This document shows positions 7,821-15,192 of a stretch of 51,181 bases of DNA, piece by piece. The notes under the pieces are model-generated. The model was not told the origin of the DNA. It saw only the letters and a list, made by a program, of their open reading frames with translations, and made no database searches. This DNA comes from Methanospirillaceae archaeon (GTDB taxonomy: Archaea; Halobacteriota; Methanomicrobia; Methanomicrobiales; Methanospirillaceae), in NCBI GenBank assembly GCA_016926505.1, contig JAFGOM010000033.1:1-51181 (forward strand). Direction: 5' to 3'. A program made the position numbers and the translations under genes. Position 1 is the first letter of the stretch; each line of letters starts with the position of its first letter.

Positions 7821-8686
7821 TACAGATAGCAGTGGTAAGCGGGAAGGGAGGGACCGGCAAGACCGTGATAACCGGGGCGATTGGCTCACTCCTGTCAGGC
7901 AGGGTTGTAATGGCTGACTGTGATGTAGACGCTGCCAATCTTGCCCTCATTATACAACCTGATATCGATACAACCGAACCTTTTTTTGGCATGGATCGGG
8001 CACGGATCGATACGAGTCTGTGCAACCTCTGTGAGACCTGTATTGAGTCCTGCCGGTTTGATGCAATAACCCGCCATGAGGATTATGTGCAGGTCGATCC
8101 ACTCCAATGCGAAGGATGCGGTGTATGCGAGTATGTCTGTCCCTCTCATGCAATTACCATGGTTCCGCATACCTGTGGAGAGATACGGACCGGTCATTCC
8201 CGGTATGGTCCGTTTATTGATGGTTCACTATTCCCGGGAAACGGGAATTCAGGGCTCATGGTTCATGATATCAGGAAGAGGGCCCGTGAGATCGCACCGG
8301 ACATCCCTCTGATTCTGGTGGACGGGCCGCCCGGTATCGGTTGCCCGCTCATATCAGCGGTGACCGGTTGTGACATCGTTATCCTTGTCACGGAACCCGG
8401 TTCATCAGGACGGCATGATCTCGGACGGCTTGTCACCGTCTGCCGCTCTCTCCGATCCAGGATGATGATGATTATAAACAAGGCTGACCTCGTCCCGAAA
8501 GGGACTCTTGCATTACAGGAATCGGCAAAAGAATGGGATATCCCCATCCTCTGCGAGATACCCCTTGATCCCGGGATTACCGAGGCCACCAGGAACTGTG
8601 AACCCTTTACCCGGAAAAAAAGCCAGGCTACCGTAATTCTCAAAAAAGCAGTTGATCATCTCAAACAGGATCTCGACCTTACCTGA
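7817..8686 (+). CDS. MinD/Mrp-type P-loop ATPase with inserted 2x[4Fe-4S] ferredoxin domain (second copy)
   Basis: The protein has 289 residues and is a diverged paralogue of the preceding gene with the same layout. Walker A is G-K-G-G-T-G-K-T (9-16). Ferredoxin cysteines are at 69/72/75/79 and 98/101/104/108, and V-D-G-P-P-G-I-G-C follows. The ATG at 7817 overlaps the upstream TGA (ATGA) and opens directly into the Walker A strand; a longer frame from 7793 is less likely. The pair resembles the tandem ATPases found with NifX-like and DUF5320 proteins in other anaerobes. FeS or cofactor handling is inference. Confidence 0.85.
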   Translation: MIQIAVVSGKGGTGKTVITGAIGSLLSGRVVMADCDVDAANLALIIQPDIDTTEPFFGMDRARIDTSLCNLCETCIESCRFDAITRHEDYVQVDPLQCEGCGVCEYVCPSHAITMVPHTCGEIRTGHSRYGPFIDGSLFPGNGNSGLMVHDIRKRAREIAPDIPLILVDGPPGIGCPLISAVTGCDIVILVTEPGSSGRHDLGRLVTVCRSLRSRMMMIINKADLVPKGTLALQESAKEWDIPILCEIPLDPGITEATRNCEPFTRKKSQATVILKKAVDHLKQDLDLT

Positions 8687-8689
8687 CCC

Positions 8690-9088
8690 ATGGAACAAAA
8701 CAACGGTGCCGAACCGTTCCGAAGACGTGGTCGCCCACGGATTCGAAGACAGATGGGCGAGTGCGGACCCTGGCGCTGTTATGCCCCCCAGTGCAATACA
8801 TGGGAGGATAACGGATCAGTGTATCTGTATCCGGAAGAGATCGAACTGTTACGACTCATCGATCTGGTTGGGATGGATCAGGAAGAGGCAGCAACAGTAC
8901 TCGGAGTCTCCCGCAAGACGGTCTGGAAAGATCTCCATGAAGCACGCCTGAAGGTGACCGATGCCCTGGTCAATGGGAAGATGATTAAAATTCATAACTG
9001 CATCATCCAGACCGAGGGATCCTGTCCGAGAGATAATAATAGATTATACGCAGAAAGCGAAACGGTGAATAAAGAAAAGGGAGAATAA
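8690..9088 (+). CDS. DUF134 family helix-turn-helix protein
   Basis: The protein has 132 residues. The N-terminus has R-R-R-G-R-P-R and a cysteine-rich stretch (C-G-P-W-R-C-Y-A-P-Q-C). A sigma-70 region 4-like helix-turn-helix follows (about 45-90: L-V-G-M-D-Q-E-E-A-A-T-V-L-G-V-S-R-K-T-V-W). DUF134 proteins commonly accompany NifX/Mrp/DUF5320 genes and are presumed regulators. The cysteines could sense FeS status. It begins four bases after the second ATPase. It is a reasonable candidate to bind the CATATGAG elements at 5757, 6579 and 9121. Confidence 0.75.
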   Translation: MEQNNGAEPFRRRGRPRIRRQMGECGPWRCYAPQCNTWEDNGSVYLYPEEIELLRLIDLVGMDQEEAATVLGVSRKTVWKDLHEARLKVTDALVNGKMIKIHNCIIQTEGSCPRDNNRLYAESETVNKEKGE

Positions 9089-9117
9089 TCGAAAAACACT
9101 ATCTGCCATATGACAAA

Positions 9118-9148
9118 AGGTAAATACTTTTACGCATATGAGTACTAA
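9118..9148 (+). promoter_or_regulatory. promoter with CATATGAG element (site C)
   Basis: GGTAAATAC (TATA) is followed by CGCATATGAGTACTAATG. The TATA, spacing and element closely match the minus-strand promoter of the DUF5320 gene at 5757-5790, and the element core matches the palindrome at 6585-6598. Confidence 0.55.
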
Positions 9149-9166
9149 TGGTGCTCTGAAGCACCG
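9149..9166 (+). promoter_or_regulatory. leader hairpin of the small DUF5320-like ORF
   Basis: A GGTGC/GCACC stem with a 6-nt loop, extended by a T-G pair, lies just upstream of the GGAAGG ribosome-binding site. It is the counterpart of the hairpin at 5739-5756 with a compensatory A-T to G-C change. Confidence 0.5.
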
Positions 9167-9176
9167 GAAGGTATCA

Positions 9177-9242
9177 ATGCCTGGAATAAACGGAACCGGA
9201 TTATCTGAAACAGACCCACAGGAAAGGCGTCGTAAAAGATAA
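9177..9242 (+). CDS. very short DUF5320-like ORF, possibly truncated
   Basis: A 21-codon ORF begins MPGINGTG, matching the MPGYNGTG start of the DUF5320 protein at 5727, and ends at a TAA at 9240. It has its own promoter (site C), leader hairpin and ribosome-binding site. After the stop the same frame stays open for more than 50 codons and ends in an arginine/glycine-rich stretch (R-G-A-R-F-F-G-C-K-R-R-I-R-G-H). The gene may therefore be a DUF5320 paralogue cut by a nonsense mutation. Whether the short peptide is made is not known. Confidence 0.45.
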   Translation: MPGINGTGLSETDPQERRRKR

Positions 9243-9405
9243 AAGCCGGTGAATGTACCATCTCTTTCACGGGATAAACCGCCGGGATGGACAGACCAGG
9301 AAGAGTTTAATGACAATCGGCCGGAAACCAGTCGCGGTGCCCGTTTCTTTGGGTGCAAAAGACGGATAAGAGGCCATTTTATCAGAAATATAAAGGAAGA
9401 TAATC

Positions 9406-9756
9406 TTGAAGATAGCAATCGCACGTGATGGATCAGAGGTATCAGGACATTTTGGTCATTGCGAGGCATATGCCCTGTATCAGGCAGATGACTCGATGAT
9501 ACGTCATATCGGAGATCTCGATAGTCCCGGGCATGAGCCGGGCATGCTGCCACCTTTCCTTGCTTCCCACGGAGTAAACATCATTATTGCCGGAGGAATG
9601 GGACAGAGGGCAGTAAGTCTCTTCCATGAGAATGGAATCGAGGTCATCCTCGGAGTATCAGGCAGTGTTGACAAAGCTGCACAGGATTACCAGTCAGGAC
9701 TTCTCGTCCCGGGCGGAGGAAGTATCTGCACCGAACATCAATGTAACGGTCATTAA
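9406..9756 (+). CDS. NifX/NifB-type cofactor-binding family protein (second copy)
   Basis: A 116-residue single-domain protein of the same family as the one at 6611. It has V-S-G-H-F-G-H-C-E-A-Y near residue 15 and a C-terminal C-T-E-H-Q-C-N-G-H tail that could bind metal. The start is TTG at 9406, preceded by AAGGAAGA; the first codons read L/M-K-I-A-I-A as in relatives. It lies downstream of the small DUF5320-like ORF and is followed by a clear hairpin-T terminator. Confidence 0.8.
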   Translation: MKIAIARDGSEVSGHFGHCEAYALYQADDSMIRHIGDLDSPGHEPGMLPPFLASHGVNIIIAGGMGQRAVSLFHENGIEVILGVSGSVDKAAQDYQSGLLVPGGGSICTEHQCNGH

Positions 9757-9843
9757 TACCCGAAAAGAACTGCAATTTTGAATAAATGTTGAACGGATAC
9801 CAATCTGTCCTCTTTTTTCTGGAATTTGAGACGAGATTTTGGC

Positions 9844-9881
9844 ATCGTGGCAAAACCCCACGATTATTCCCTTTTTTTTCC
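9844..9881 (+). terminator. intrinsic-type terminator after the NifX-like gene
   Basis: An ATCGTGG/CCACGAT stem (9844-9850 and 9858-9864) with a 7-nt loop is followed by a T8 tract. It separates the plus-strand NifX cluster from the convergent kinase-like gene. Confidence 0.6.
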
Positions 9882-9958
9882 TGAACCATTTGAGCCTGAC
9901 AGCAACCGGCAGAGGCAGGTATGGTCTGTCTCCCCGGCAATATTATTGTATCTTAGAA

Positions 9959-12139
9959 TCACGCATCATTGAGCAGATCAAGATCCCGCAAAAAGTCCAT
10001 GATAGATCGGTACCGGTCCTTCTTCTCCCATGCAAGCATTCGTGAGAGGATCGGATCAAAGGGAGCTAACGACGGATTGATACGGGATGGAAGGATGAGT
10101 TCCTCGTTTGATCGTATCGTCAGACCAACAGCAGCACTGGCCTTCTCTGAATACGGAGGAGCACCGGTCAGGAGTTCATACAGGATGGCACCCACCTGGA
10201 AAATATCAGTCTTCATCCCAACCGGGCCGTACCGTTCAGGGAACCGCTGTTCCGGGGCAAGATAGGGGGCATCTGCCTCAGCCGGGTCACTATCGCCCAC
10301 CGCAAACCCGAACTCGTTCTTTCCCCGTGCAAGCCCGGTCAGCACCGGTTCACGGTTGCTATCAAGAAGGATATTTCCCTGGTGCAGGTGATAATGCCTG
10401 ACCCCCTGCGAGTGCAGGAAAGCAATCCCTTCTGCCACCCCCCGTATCAGTTTCACGGCAAGTCTTCTTGAGACCGGTTTTTTGAACTCTGCAAATGAAT
10501 GGATCGTTTTGTTGCGAACAGCAACTCCGTCTACGTACTCCATCTCAAGATACATCACCGGTTCATACTCAAACCGGTAGATGGGGAGGATTCTTGGATG
10601 TTTCATGGCATGCCAGACTGATATCTCTTTCTCTAGAATCTCACTCGGAGCTTCCCTGTTCTGGGGAAGTTTTACCACGCGGACCTTTTCATCAGCCTTT
10701 CTCCTGACCTGGTATACCCGGGTATAGGGATCAGTTCCGATAAGAGCAAGAGGATCATACCGGTCCCGAAGCTCGTGCGGAAACCCTAAATACAACTCAT
10801 TCTCATACCCGGTCTCTTTGATTGCATCATTACCGGTGATTTTCTCTCGTGCATCTCCTTCTTCCCCGGTCTTTTTTGATCGATCTAAAACGCCTTTGGC
10901 TCCAATCATTCCTTTCTGCTTCTGCTCTTCCTTTCCGGCACTGCTGCCTTTAAACTGCGTTGCCTTTCTCCCACCGGCCTCCTCTTTTATGAATCCTTCA
11001 GCGGAAATGGATCCCTCCCTCCCCTCTTTCCCGGAAGAGAGACCGGTATCGCGGTTTCCTGATGAACCGTTCTTTTCCCGTCCGATACGCGATCCACCCC
11101 CGGATCTCCTGCTTATGAACCTTCCACTTCTGTCCCCGGTCTGAAGATGGAGAAAAACCAAAGCAGACAGGACCAGTACAACCATGATGATGATAGAATG
11201 CAGGTGAGAAAGGAGGAGAGAGACAAGTGAGGCATCAGGAGTTTTTTGCATAATAACTCCCTGACTTTTGGGATCGGTCAGATCAAGGGTGATGGTGGTT
11301 ATCGTGCCCGGCACAACCTCAGCGGTGAAACTGCGTGTAGGAAACCCGGAAAGGGTCAGGTTACCGCGATACATCCCGGGAGAAAGATCCGGAATGATGA
11401 CCGGCGTTGTTCCCCGGGATGTCTGGTTCAGGGATACCGTTGCCCCTTCCGGTGTTGTCCAGATATGTAAGGATCCTACGTCAGGCGAGGATATTCCCCC
11501 TTTCGGGATAACCGTGATCTCCTTCTCATATACCTGGGGGAACTGATGAGTCTGTGCACCCGAACGCACCTGCATCCCGAAGATGACAGGATATGTACCG
11601 GTCGCCTCAGGTGCCTGCAGCATGCAGGCAAAGAGATAGGACTTTCCTGACGTGATAGTGATTTCTTGCGGAATCAGGACAGCAGGGGGATCCATGAAAA
11701 ATCCATCCCCTGAAACGAGTACCAGTTCATAATGTTCACGCCCTTCTTCCCAGACAGCAAGGCCGCTATTGCGAAAACTGATGGTAACCGGGTATATTAC
11801 ACCCGCTTCCATGATACCAGGAATAGAGTCCCCGTCACATACCCCCTTCTGGTACCCGATTCCTGCGATCCCTTCCCCGGTCTGTGCAGAACAGGAAAGC
11901 ATACTGAGTGAAAGAACGATTCCTGCAAGAATAAAAAGCCGGAACAGACGATTCTGTACCAGAGACAGAAAAAATTCAGCCAACGGTACAACCAACCGGG
12001 AGCCCGTCAGGCAATCTGCCGGATTGCAAACCATATCACTCGTTGCTTCTCCTCCCGGTTCATACAAAAAATACCAGAGAGACCTGATACTATTCCCGCG
12101 ATAACGCATCAGGTACTGCAGGGAACCGGGATATTGCAT
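9959..12139 (-). CDS. membrane protein with PEGA domain and degenerate Ser/Thr kinase-like domain
   Basis: The protein has 726 residues. The order is a hydrophobic N-terminal segment (about 65-85), an extracellular beta-rich region (90-210), a PEGA domain (222-287, G-S-L-H-I-W-T-T-P-E-G-A), a membrane helix (315-333), a long charged linker (335-450), and a kinase-like domain (459-726). In the kinase domain Lys490, Asn589, the APE motif (628-630) and Asp645 are kept. The HRD motif reads H-Y-H (582-584), DFG reads L-T-G (600-602) and the glycine loop is lost. It is therefore probably a pseudokinase sensor. The start is uncertain; Met36 is also possible. Confidence 0.75.
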   Translation of the reverse strand: MQYPGSLQYLMRYRGNSIRSLWYFLYEPGGEATSDMVCNPADCLTGSRLVVPLAEFFLSLVQNRLFRLFILAGIVLSLSMLSCSAQTGEGIAGIGYQKGVCDGDSIPGIMEAGVIYPVTISFRNSGLAVWEEGREHYELVLVSGDGFFMDPPAVLIPQEITITSGKSYLFACMLQAPEATGTYPVIFGMQVRSGAQTHQFPQVYEKEITVIPKGGISSPDVGSLHIWTTPEGATVSLNQTSRGTTPVIIPDLSPGMYRGNLTLSGFPTRSFTAEVVPGTITTITLDLTDPKSQGVIMQKTPDASLVSLLLSHLHSIIIMVVLVLSALVFLHLQTGDRSGRFISRRSGGGSRIGREKNGSSGNRDTGLSSGKEGREGSISAEGFIKEEAGGRKATQFKGSSAGKEEQKQKGMIGAKGVLDRSKKTGEEGDAREKITGNDAIKETGYENELYLGFPHELRDRYDPLALIGTDPYTRVYQVRRKADEKVRVVKLPQNREAPSEILEKEISVWHAMKHPRILPIYRFEYEPVMYLEMEYVDGVAVRNKTIHSFAEFKKPVSRRLAVKLIRGVAEGIAFLHSQGVRHYHLHQGNILLDSNREPVLTGLARGKNEFGFAVGDSDPAEADAPYLAPEQRFPERYGPVGMKTDIFQVGAILYELLTGAPPYSEKASAAVGLTIRSNEELILPSRINPSLAPFDPILSRMLAWEKKDRYRSIMDFLRDLDLLNDA

Positions 12140-12277
12140 CTTCTGGTACTATCCCTGTCTGAAGAGATAAATCCATAGGGACGTTCCCATACCCCTGCCA
12201 GATCAGGCATAAAAAAACGGTCTCCCCGGTATCATTGCTCCGGCCCCGGCTTTTGGTGTGAAACCGGGATAAGGGAA

Positions 12278-12290
12278 ACCTTTTTAAAAA
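12278..12290 (+). promoter_or_regulatory. TATA-like element of the AI-2E family gene
   Basis: A CCTTTTTAAAAAA stretch lies about 25 bp upstream of the ATG at 12311, so the transcript would be nearly leaderless. Confidence 0.35.
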
Positions 12291-12310
12291 ACCTAAAACA
12301 TCATCTGTAC

Positions 12311-13366
12311 ATGGCAGATGAGATAATACAGGATGAAGAGAAACACACCCTGATCATTGCAGTTATTATCTTTATCGTAGCCGGGTTATCTTTCTGGCCT
12401 CTCGTTAGTGTTTTTATCCTTGCCTGTTCCCTTGCTGTCGTACTGATACCGATAAAACAGCGGTGCTTACACAAGCTCCCCTCCGGTCATGCTGCCATTC
12501 TGCTTACCGTTGGAGTTTTTATCACCATTGTCGGCGGGATCTTCTGTACCGTGAACGTTTTATATGCAAATCTTGATTATATGAGAGAGATAACTGCAAC
12601 AATCGGGGATGGCTTCTTTGACCTCGTTGCAGAGCTGCAGGCACATTCCTCCCTACCGGGAACCGGGGAAATTCTTAACAAAGAGACGACTCAATCAATA
12701 CTCCTGACCCTCTTTGATGCCTGCAAATATCTTATCCTTGACTTTTTTGCCAGTATCCCTGCACTTCTCATCAGCGGACTTATCTTCTTTCTGGCTCTTT
12801 TTCTGTTTGTACGCAACGGGGAAGAGATTATCAGGATAATAAGGGAAATCTTACCGGAAAAAACTACAAAGACCTTAGACCAGATCAGTACCGTAACCGT
12901 TGACACCATGTACTCGGTCTATATCGTCAACTTTCAATGCGCAATCGTAACCTTCTTCTGTGCAATCCCGTTCTTTGTGATCCTCGGTTATGGACACGTT
13001 CCATTTTATGCCATCCTTGCCGCGATTATGCAACTCATCCCCTTCCTCGGCCCCCAGATACTCATCGCCATACTCCTTATCTATGCTCTGGTAACCGGTG
13101 ACATCACCGGGTTTTTACTGCTCTGTTTTGTGGGATATCCCGCGATCTCAGGATGGATCGACTTTTACCTCAGGCCAAAACTTATGGGAGACCGGGTGGC
13201 AATTCATCCGGTTCTGATGATGATCGGGATCTTTGGCGGAATGATGCTCCTTGGACTGATCGGCATTATTTTAGGACCACTTATCATCACGCTTGTCGTA
13301 TCAGCATTCAATCTCATGATACAGACATTCCATGATATCAAAAACAGACAGAACTCTGCAGGATAG
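12311..13366 (+). CDS. AI-2E transporter (PerM/UPF0118) family membrane protein
   Basis: A 351-residue polytopic membrane protein. It has paired N-terminal helices, a soluble amphipathic segment in the middle and four or five C-terminal helices. The family signature I-M-Q-L-I-P-F-L-G-P is followed by D-F-Y-L-R-P-K-L-M-G. Members have been linked to autoinducer-2 export or Na+/H+ exchange; the substrate in methanogens is unknown. It is a single gene, convergent with cmk, and probably expressed from the T/A-rich element just upstream. Confidence 0.8.
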   Translation: MADEIIQDEEKHTLIIAVIIFIVAGLSFWPLVSVFILACSLAVVLIPIKQRCLHKLPSGHAAILLTVGVFITIVGGIFCTVNVLYANLDYMREITATIGDGFFDLVAELQAHSSLPGTGEILNKETTQSILLTLFDACKYLILDFFASIPALLISGLIFFLALFLFVRNGEEIIRIIREILPEKTTKTLDQISTVTVDTMYSVYIVNFQCAIVTFFCAIPFFVILGYGHVPFYAILAAIMQLIPFLGPQILIAILLIYALVTGDITGFLLLCFVGYPAISGWIDFYLRPKLMGDRVAIHPVLMMIGIFGGMMLLGLIGIILGPLIITLVVSAFNLMIQTFHDIKNRQNSAG

Positions 13367-13450
13367 CAGTCCTCTTGTAATAAAGGAGAAAAAGATGGGT
13401 ATGATACCACCTGGCAAGCAAAAAGAAAAGACTTCTCCTCGAGTATCCTC

Positions 13451-13984
13451 TTATTTTTCAGAAAAATCGGGGATCGCTGATACTACGATGCGTGCAAGAA
13501 GATCCGGAGTGAACCGTGATGAATCGAGCACGAGATCATATAACGAGAGATCACTGATATCAATCCCGTAATACTGCCGGTACCGCTTCTCCTCACTTGC
13601 TTCCCGAGCCTTGGTCTCAAAAAGAGCCTGACTGATATCTGCGGTCTCATCCCGCTCAAAGATCCTGCCGACCCTCACCTCCCGGGGTGCTTTTAACCAT
13701 ATCTTCAGATCGGCTTTTGGAACCTTCCAGCCTGACAGGCGGCCCTCGATGATGATAGCATCTGACTGCAACCCGATCTCACGCTGCCGATCGTCAACCA
13801 TCATATCCACAGCCGGATCTTCTTCACAGTACCTGCCAAACTCGGCAAGGGTCATCCCCTTCTCTGCAGCCATCTGGCGGAACACTTCACCGGCAGATAT
13901 CAGGGGAATCGATAACTCGTGCGAGAGCGTGCGGGCAAGGGTTGTTGTTCCCGAACCAGGAAGCCCGCTTATCGTGATCCGCAT
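13451..13984 (-). CDS. cmk: archaeal cytidylate (CMP) kinase
   Basis: The protein has 177 residues and begins M-R-I-T-I-S-G-L-P-G-S-G-T-T-T with the P-loop at about 7-14. It contains the archaeal CMP-kinase region E-D-P-A-V-D-M-M-V-D-D-R-Q and the I-I-I-E-G-R-L-S-G-W strand. It phosphorylates CMP/dCMP with ATP. The frame opens at 14008, but the ATG at 13984 removes the overlap with the EMC3-like gene and starts exactly at the first strand. It is the last gene of the ribosomal protein operon. Confidence 0.88.
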   Translation of the reverse strand: MRITISGLPGSGTTTLARTLSHELSIPLISAGEVFRQMAAEKGMTLAEFGRYCEEDPAVDMMVDDRQREIGLQSDAIIIEGRLSGWKVPKADLKIWLKAPREVRVGRIFERDETADISQALFETKAREASEEKRYRQYYGIDISDLSLYDLVLDSSRFTPDLLARIVVSAIPDFSEK

Positions 13985-13988
13985 CGGA

Positions 13989-14594
13989 TCATATGCCTCC
14001 GATATCAAGCGCTTTTCTCACGACCTGTGACAGGGAGAGAGAACAGAGCATGTACCAGATGATCCATGCAGGTGCCGGACCTAAAATTGCCTCGGTGAGA
14101 TGAACCGTTCCAAAGAACGGCATGGTTATCAGGGCGTCGAAGTGATCCAGCCGGAAGATGAGCCAGAAGAAGATAGGAAGGGTAAGAATCATGATATACG
14201 CCATGGGTTTGAACTGCTGGGTACTCATCTCCATCTGGTCTTTCATCATCATCTGACGCTTTGCTTCCAGTTTCTTGACCCTTTTGTCATCCTTGGCAAG
14301 CATCGCCTCCCGGTAATCCTTCTGAAATGCCTTCATCCTCTCCTGGACCGCCTTCATTTTGGCATAATCTATCGTATACTTCTGTATTGTTGAGGAATAG
14401 ACTGCCGTGATGGTGGACAGGATGATAATGACAATATAGAAAGGGATGTGGTAGGAATCAACCAGTGGACCGAGAAACACATTGAGACCCTCTCCGATTC
14501 CCTTCCGTACCTCGGGAATACTTGCAATAAGAATCATCCCCATCGCAACGATGAGCGGTGTCATGCTCATATTCTTCGATCCGGTCTGTGCCAT
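13989..14594 (-). CDS. EMC3/TMCO1 family (DUF106) membrane insertase
   Basis: The protein has 201 residues, with an N-terminal helix, a second helix (about 50-70), a cytosolic coiled coil rich in Lys/Met (T-I-D-Y-A-K-M-K-A-V-Q onward) and two further hydrophobic segments. This is the archaeal Oxa1-superfamily protein whose homologues EMC3 and TMCO1 insert membrane proteins. Its place downstream of secY and adk is the usual archaeal order and fits a role in co-translational insertion. Confidence 0.85.
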   Translation of the reverse strand: MAQTGSKNMSMTPLIVAMGMILIASIPEVRKGIGEGLNVFLGPLVDSYHIPFYIVIIILSTITAVYSSTIQKYTIDYAKMKAVQERMKAFQKDYREAMLAKDDKRVKKLEAKRQMMMKDQMEMSTQQFKPMAYIMILTLPIFFWLIFRLDHFDALITMPFFGTVHLTEAILGPAPAWIIWYMLCSLSLSQVVRKALDIGGI

Positions 14595-14601
14595 AACCCA
14601 T

Positions 14602-15174
14602 CTACCTCAAAATGGAACTTAACTGTAGTACAGCCTGTTCGAGCAGGAAATCGGCATTGGCAATATACTGGACCGTGCAACCGGAAACCATTGCATAGGC
14701 AGCTGCAACCGAGCGGTTAAACTGCTGGTGTGCATCAATATCACGGAATCCCTCGATATCCCTTGTTCTTGAGAGATCTGAAAAGCGTCTCTTTAATATC
14801 TGATCAGCGTCTGTCTCGACAAGAACGATGATATCAGGCATGAGCTCCCTGATGACCCATTCGGGAAGACCGGCAAGAAATCCGGTTGCCGTCTTTACCG
14901 ATGCATGAGTATCGATGATAACGTTCCCGTCTATCTTTGCAATGGCCTGGGATGCCAGTTTCTGAAGACGTTTCTGGGTATCCTTCGCAAGGGTCCGCAT
15001 CTGGTCCCGATCAGATACGATACCATCTTTTTGTGCAACCTCGAACATAAACGTGCCGAAGTTGATGTTCTGGTAGAGAACACCCTCATCTTGTAGTTTC
15101 TGAATCGTCCCGTCAATAACGGAAGTCTTTCCAACGCCGGGAACCCCGGTGATGATTACCTTCTTTCCTGCCAT
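14602..15174 (-). CDS. adkA: archaeal adenylate kinase
   Basis: The protein has 190 residues. The P-loop G-V-P-G-V-G-K-T is at about 10-17, followed by the archaeal AdkA pattern (N-F-G-T-F-M-F-E, V-I-I-D-T-H-A-S-V-K-T) and an R-R-x-x-D-x-x-R-x-R-D lid region. It converts ATP + AMP to 2 ADP. The archaeal type is trimeric and unrelated in detail to bacterial Adk. It follows secY in the operon by 18 bp. Confidence 0.9.
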   Translation of the reverse strand: MAGKKVIITGVPGVGKTSVIDGTIQKLQDEGVLYQNINFGTFMFEVAQKDGIVSDRDQMRTLAKDTQKRLQKLASQAIAKIDGNVIIDTHASVKTATGFLAGLPEWVIRELMPDIIVLVETDADQILKRRFSDLSRTRDIEGFRDIDAHQQFNRSVAAAYAMVSGCTVQYIANADFLLEQAVLQLSSILR

Positions 15175-15192
15175 ACTATCTCTGTGTTTTTA

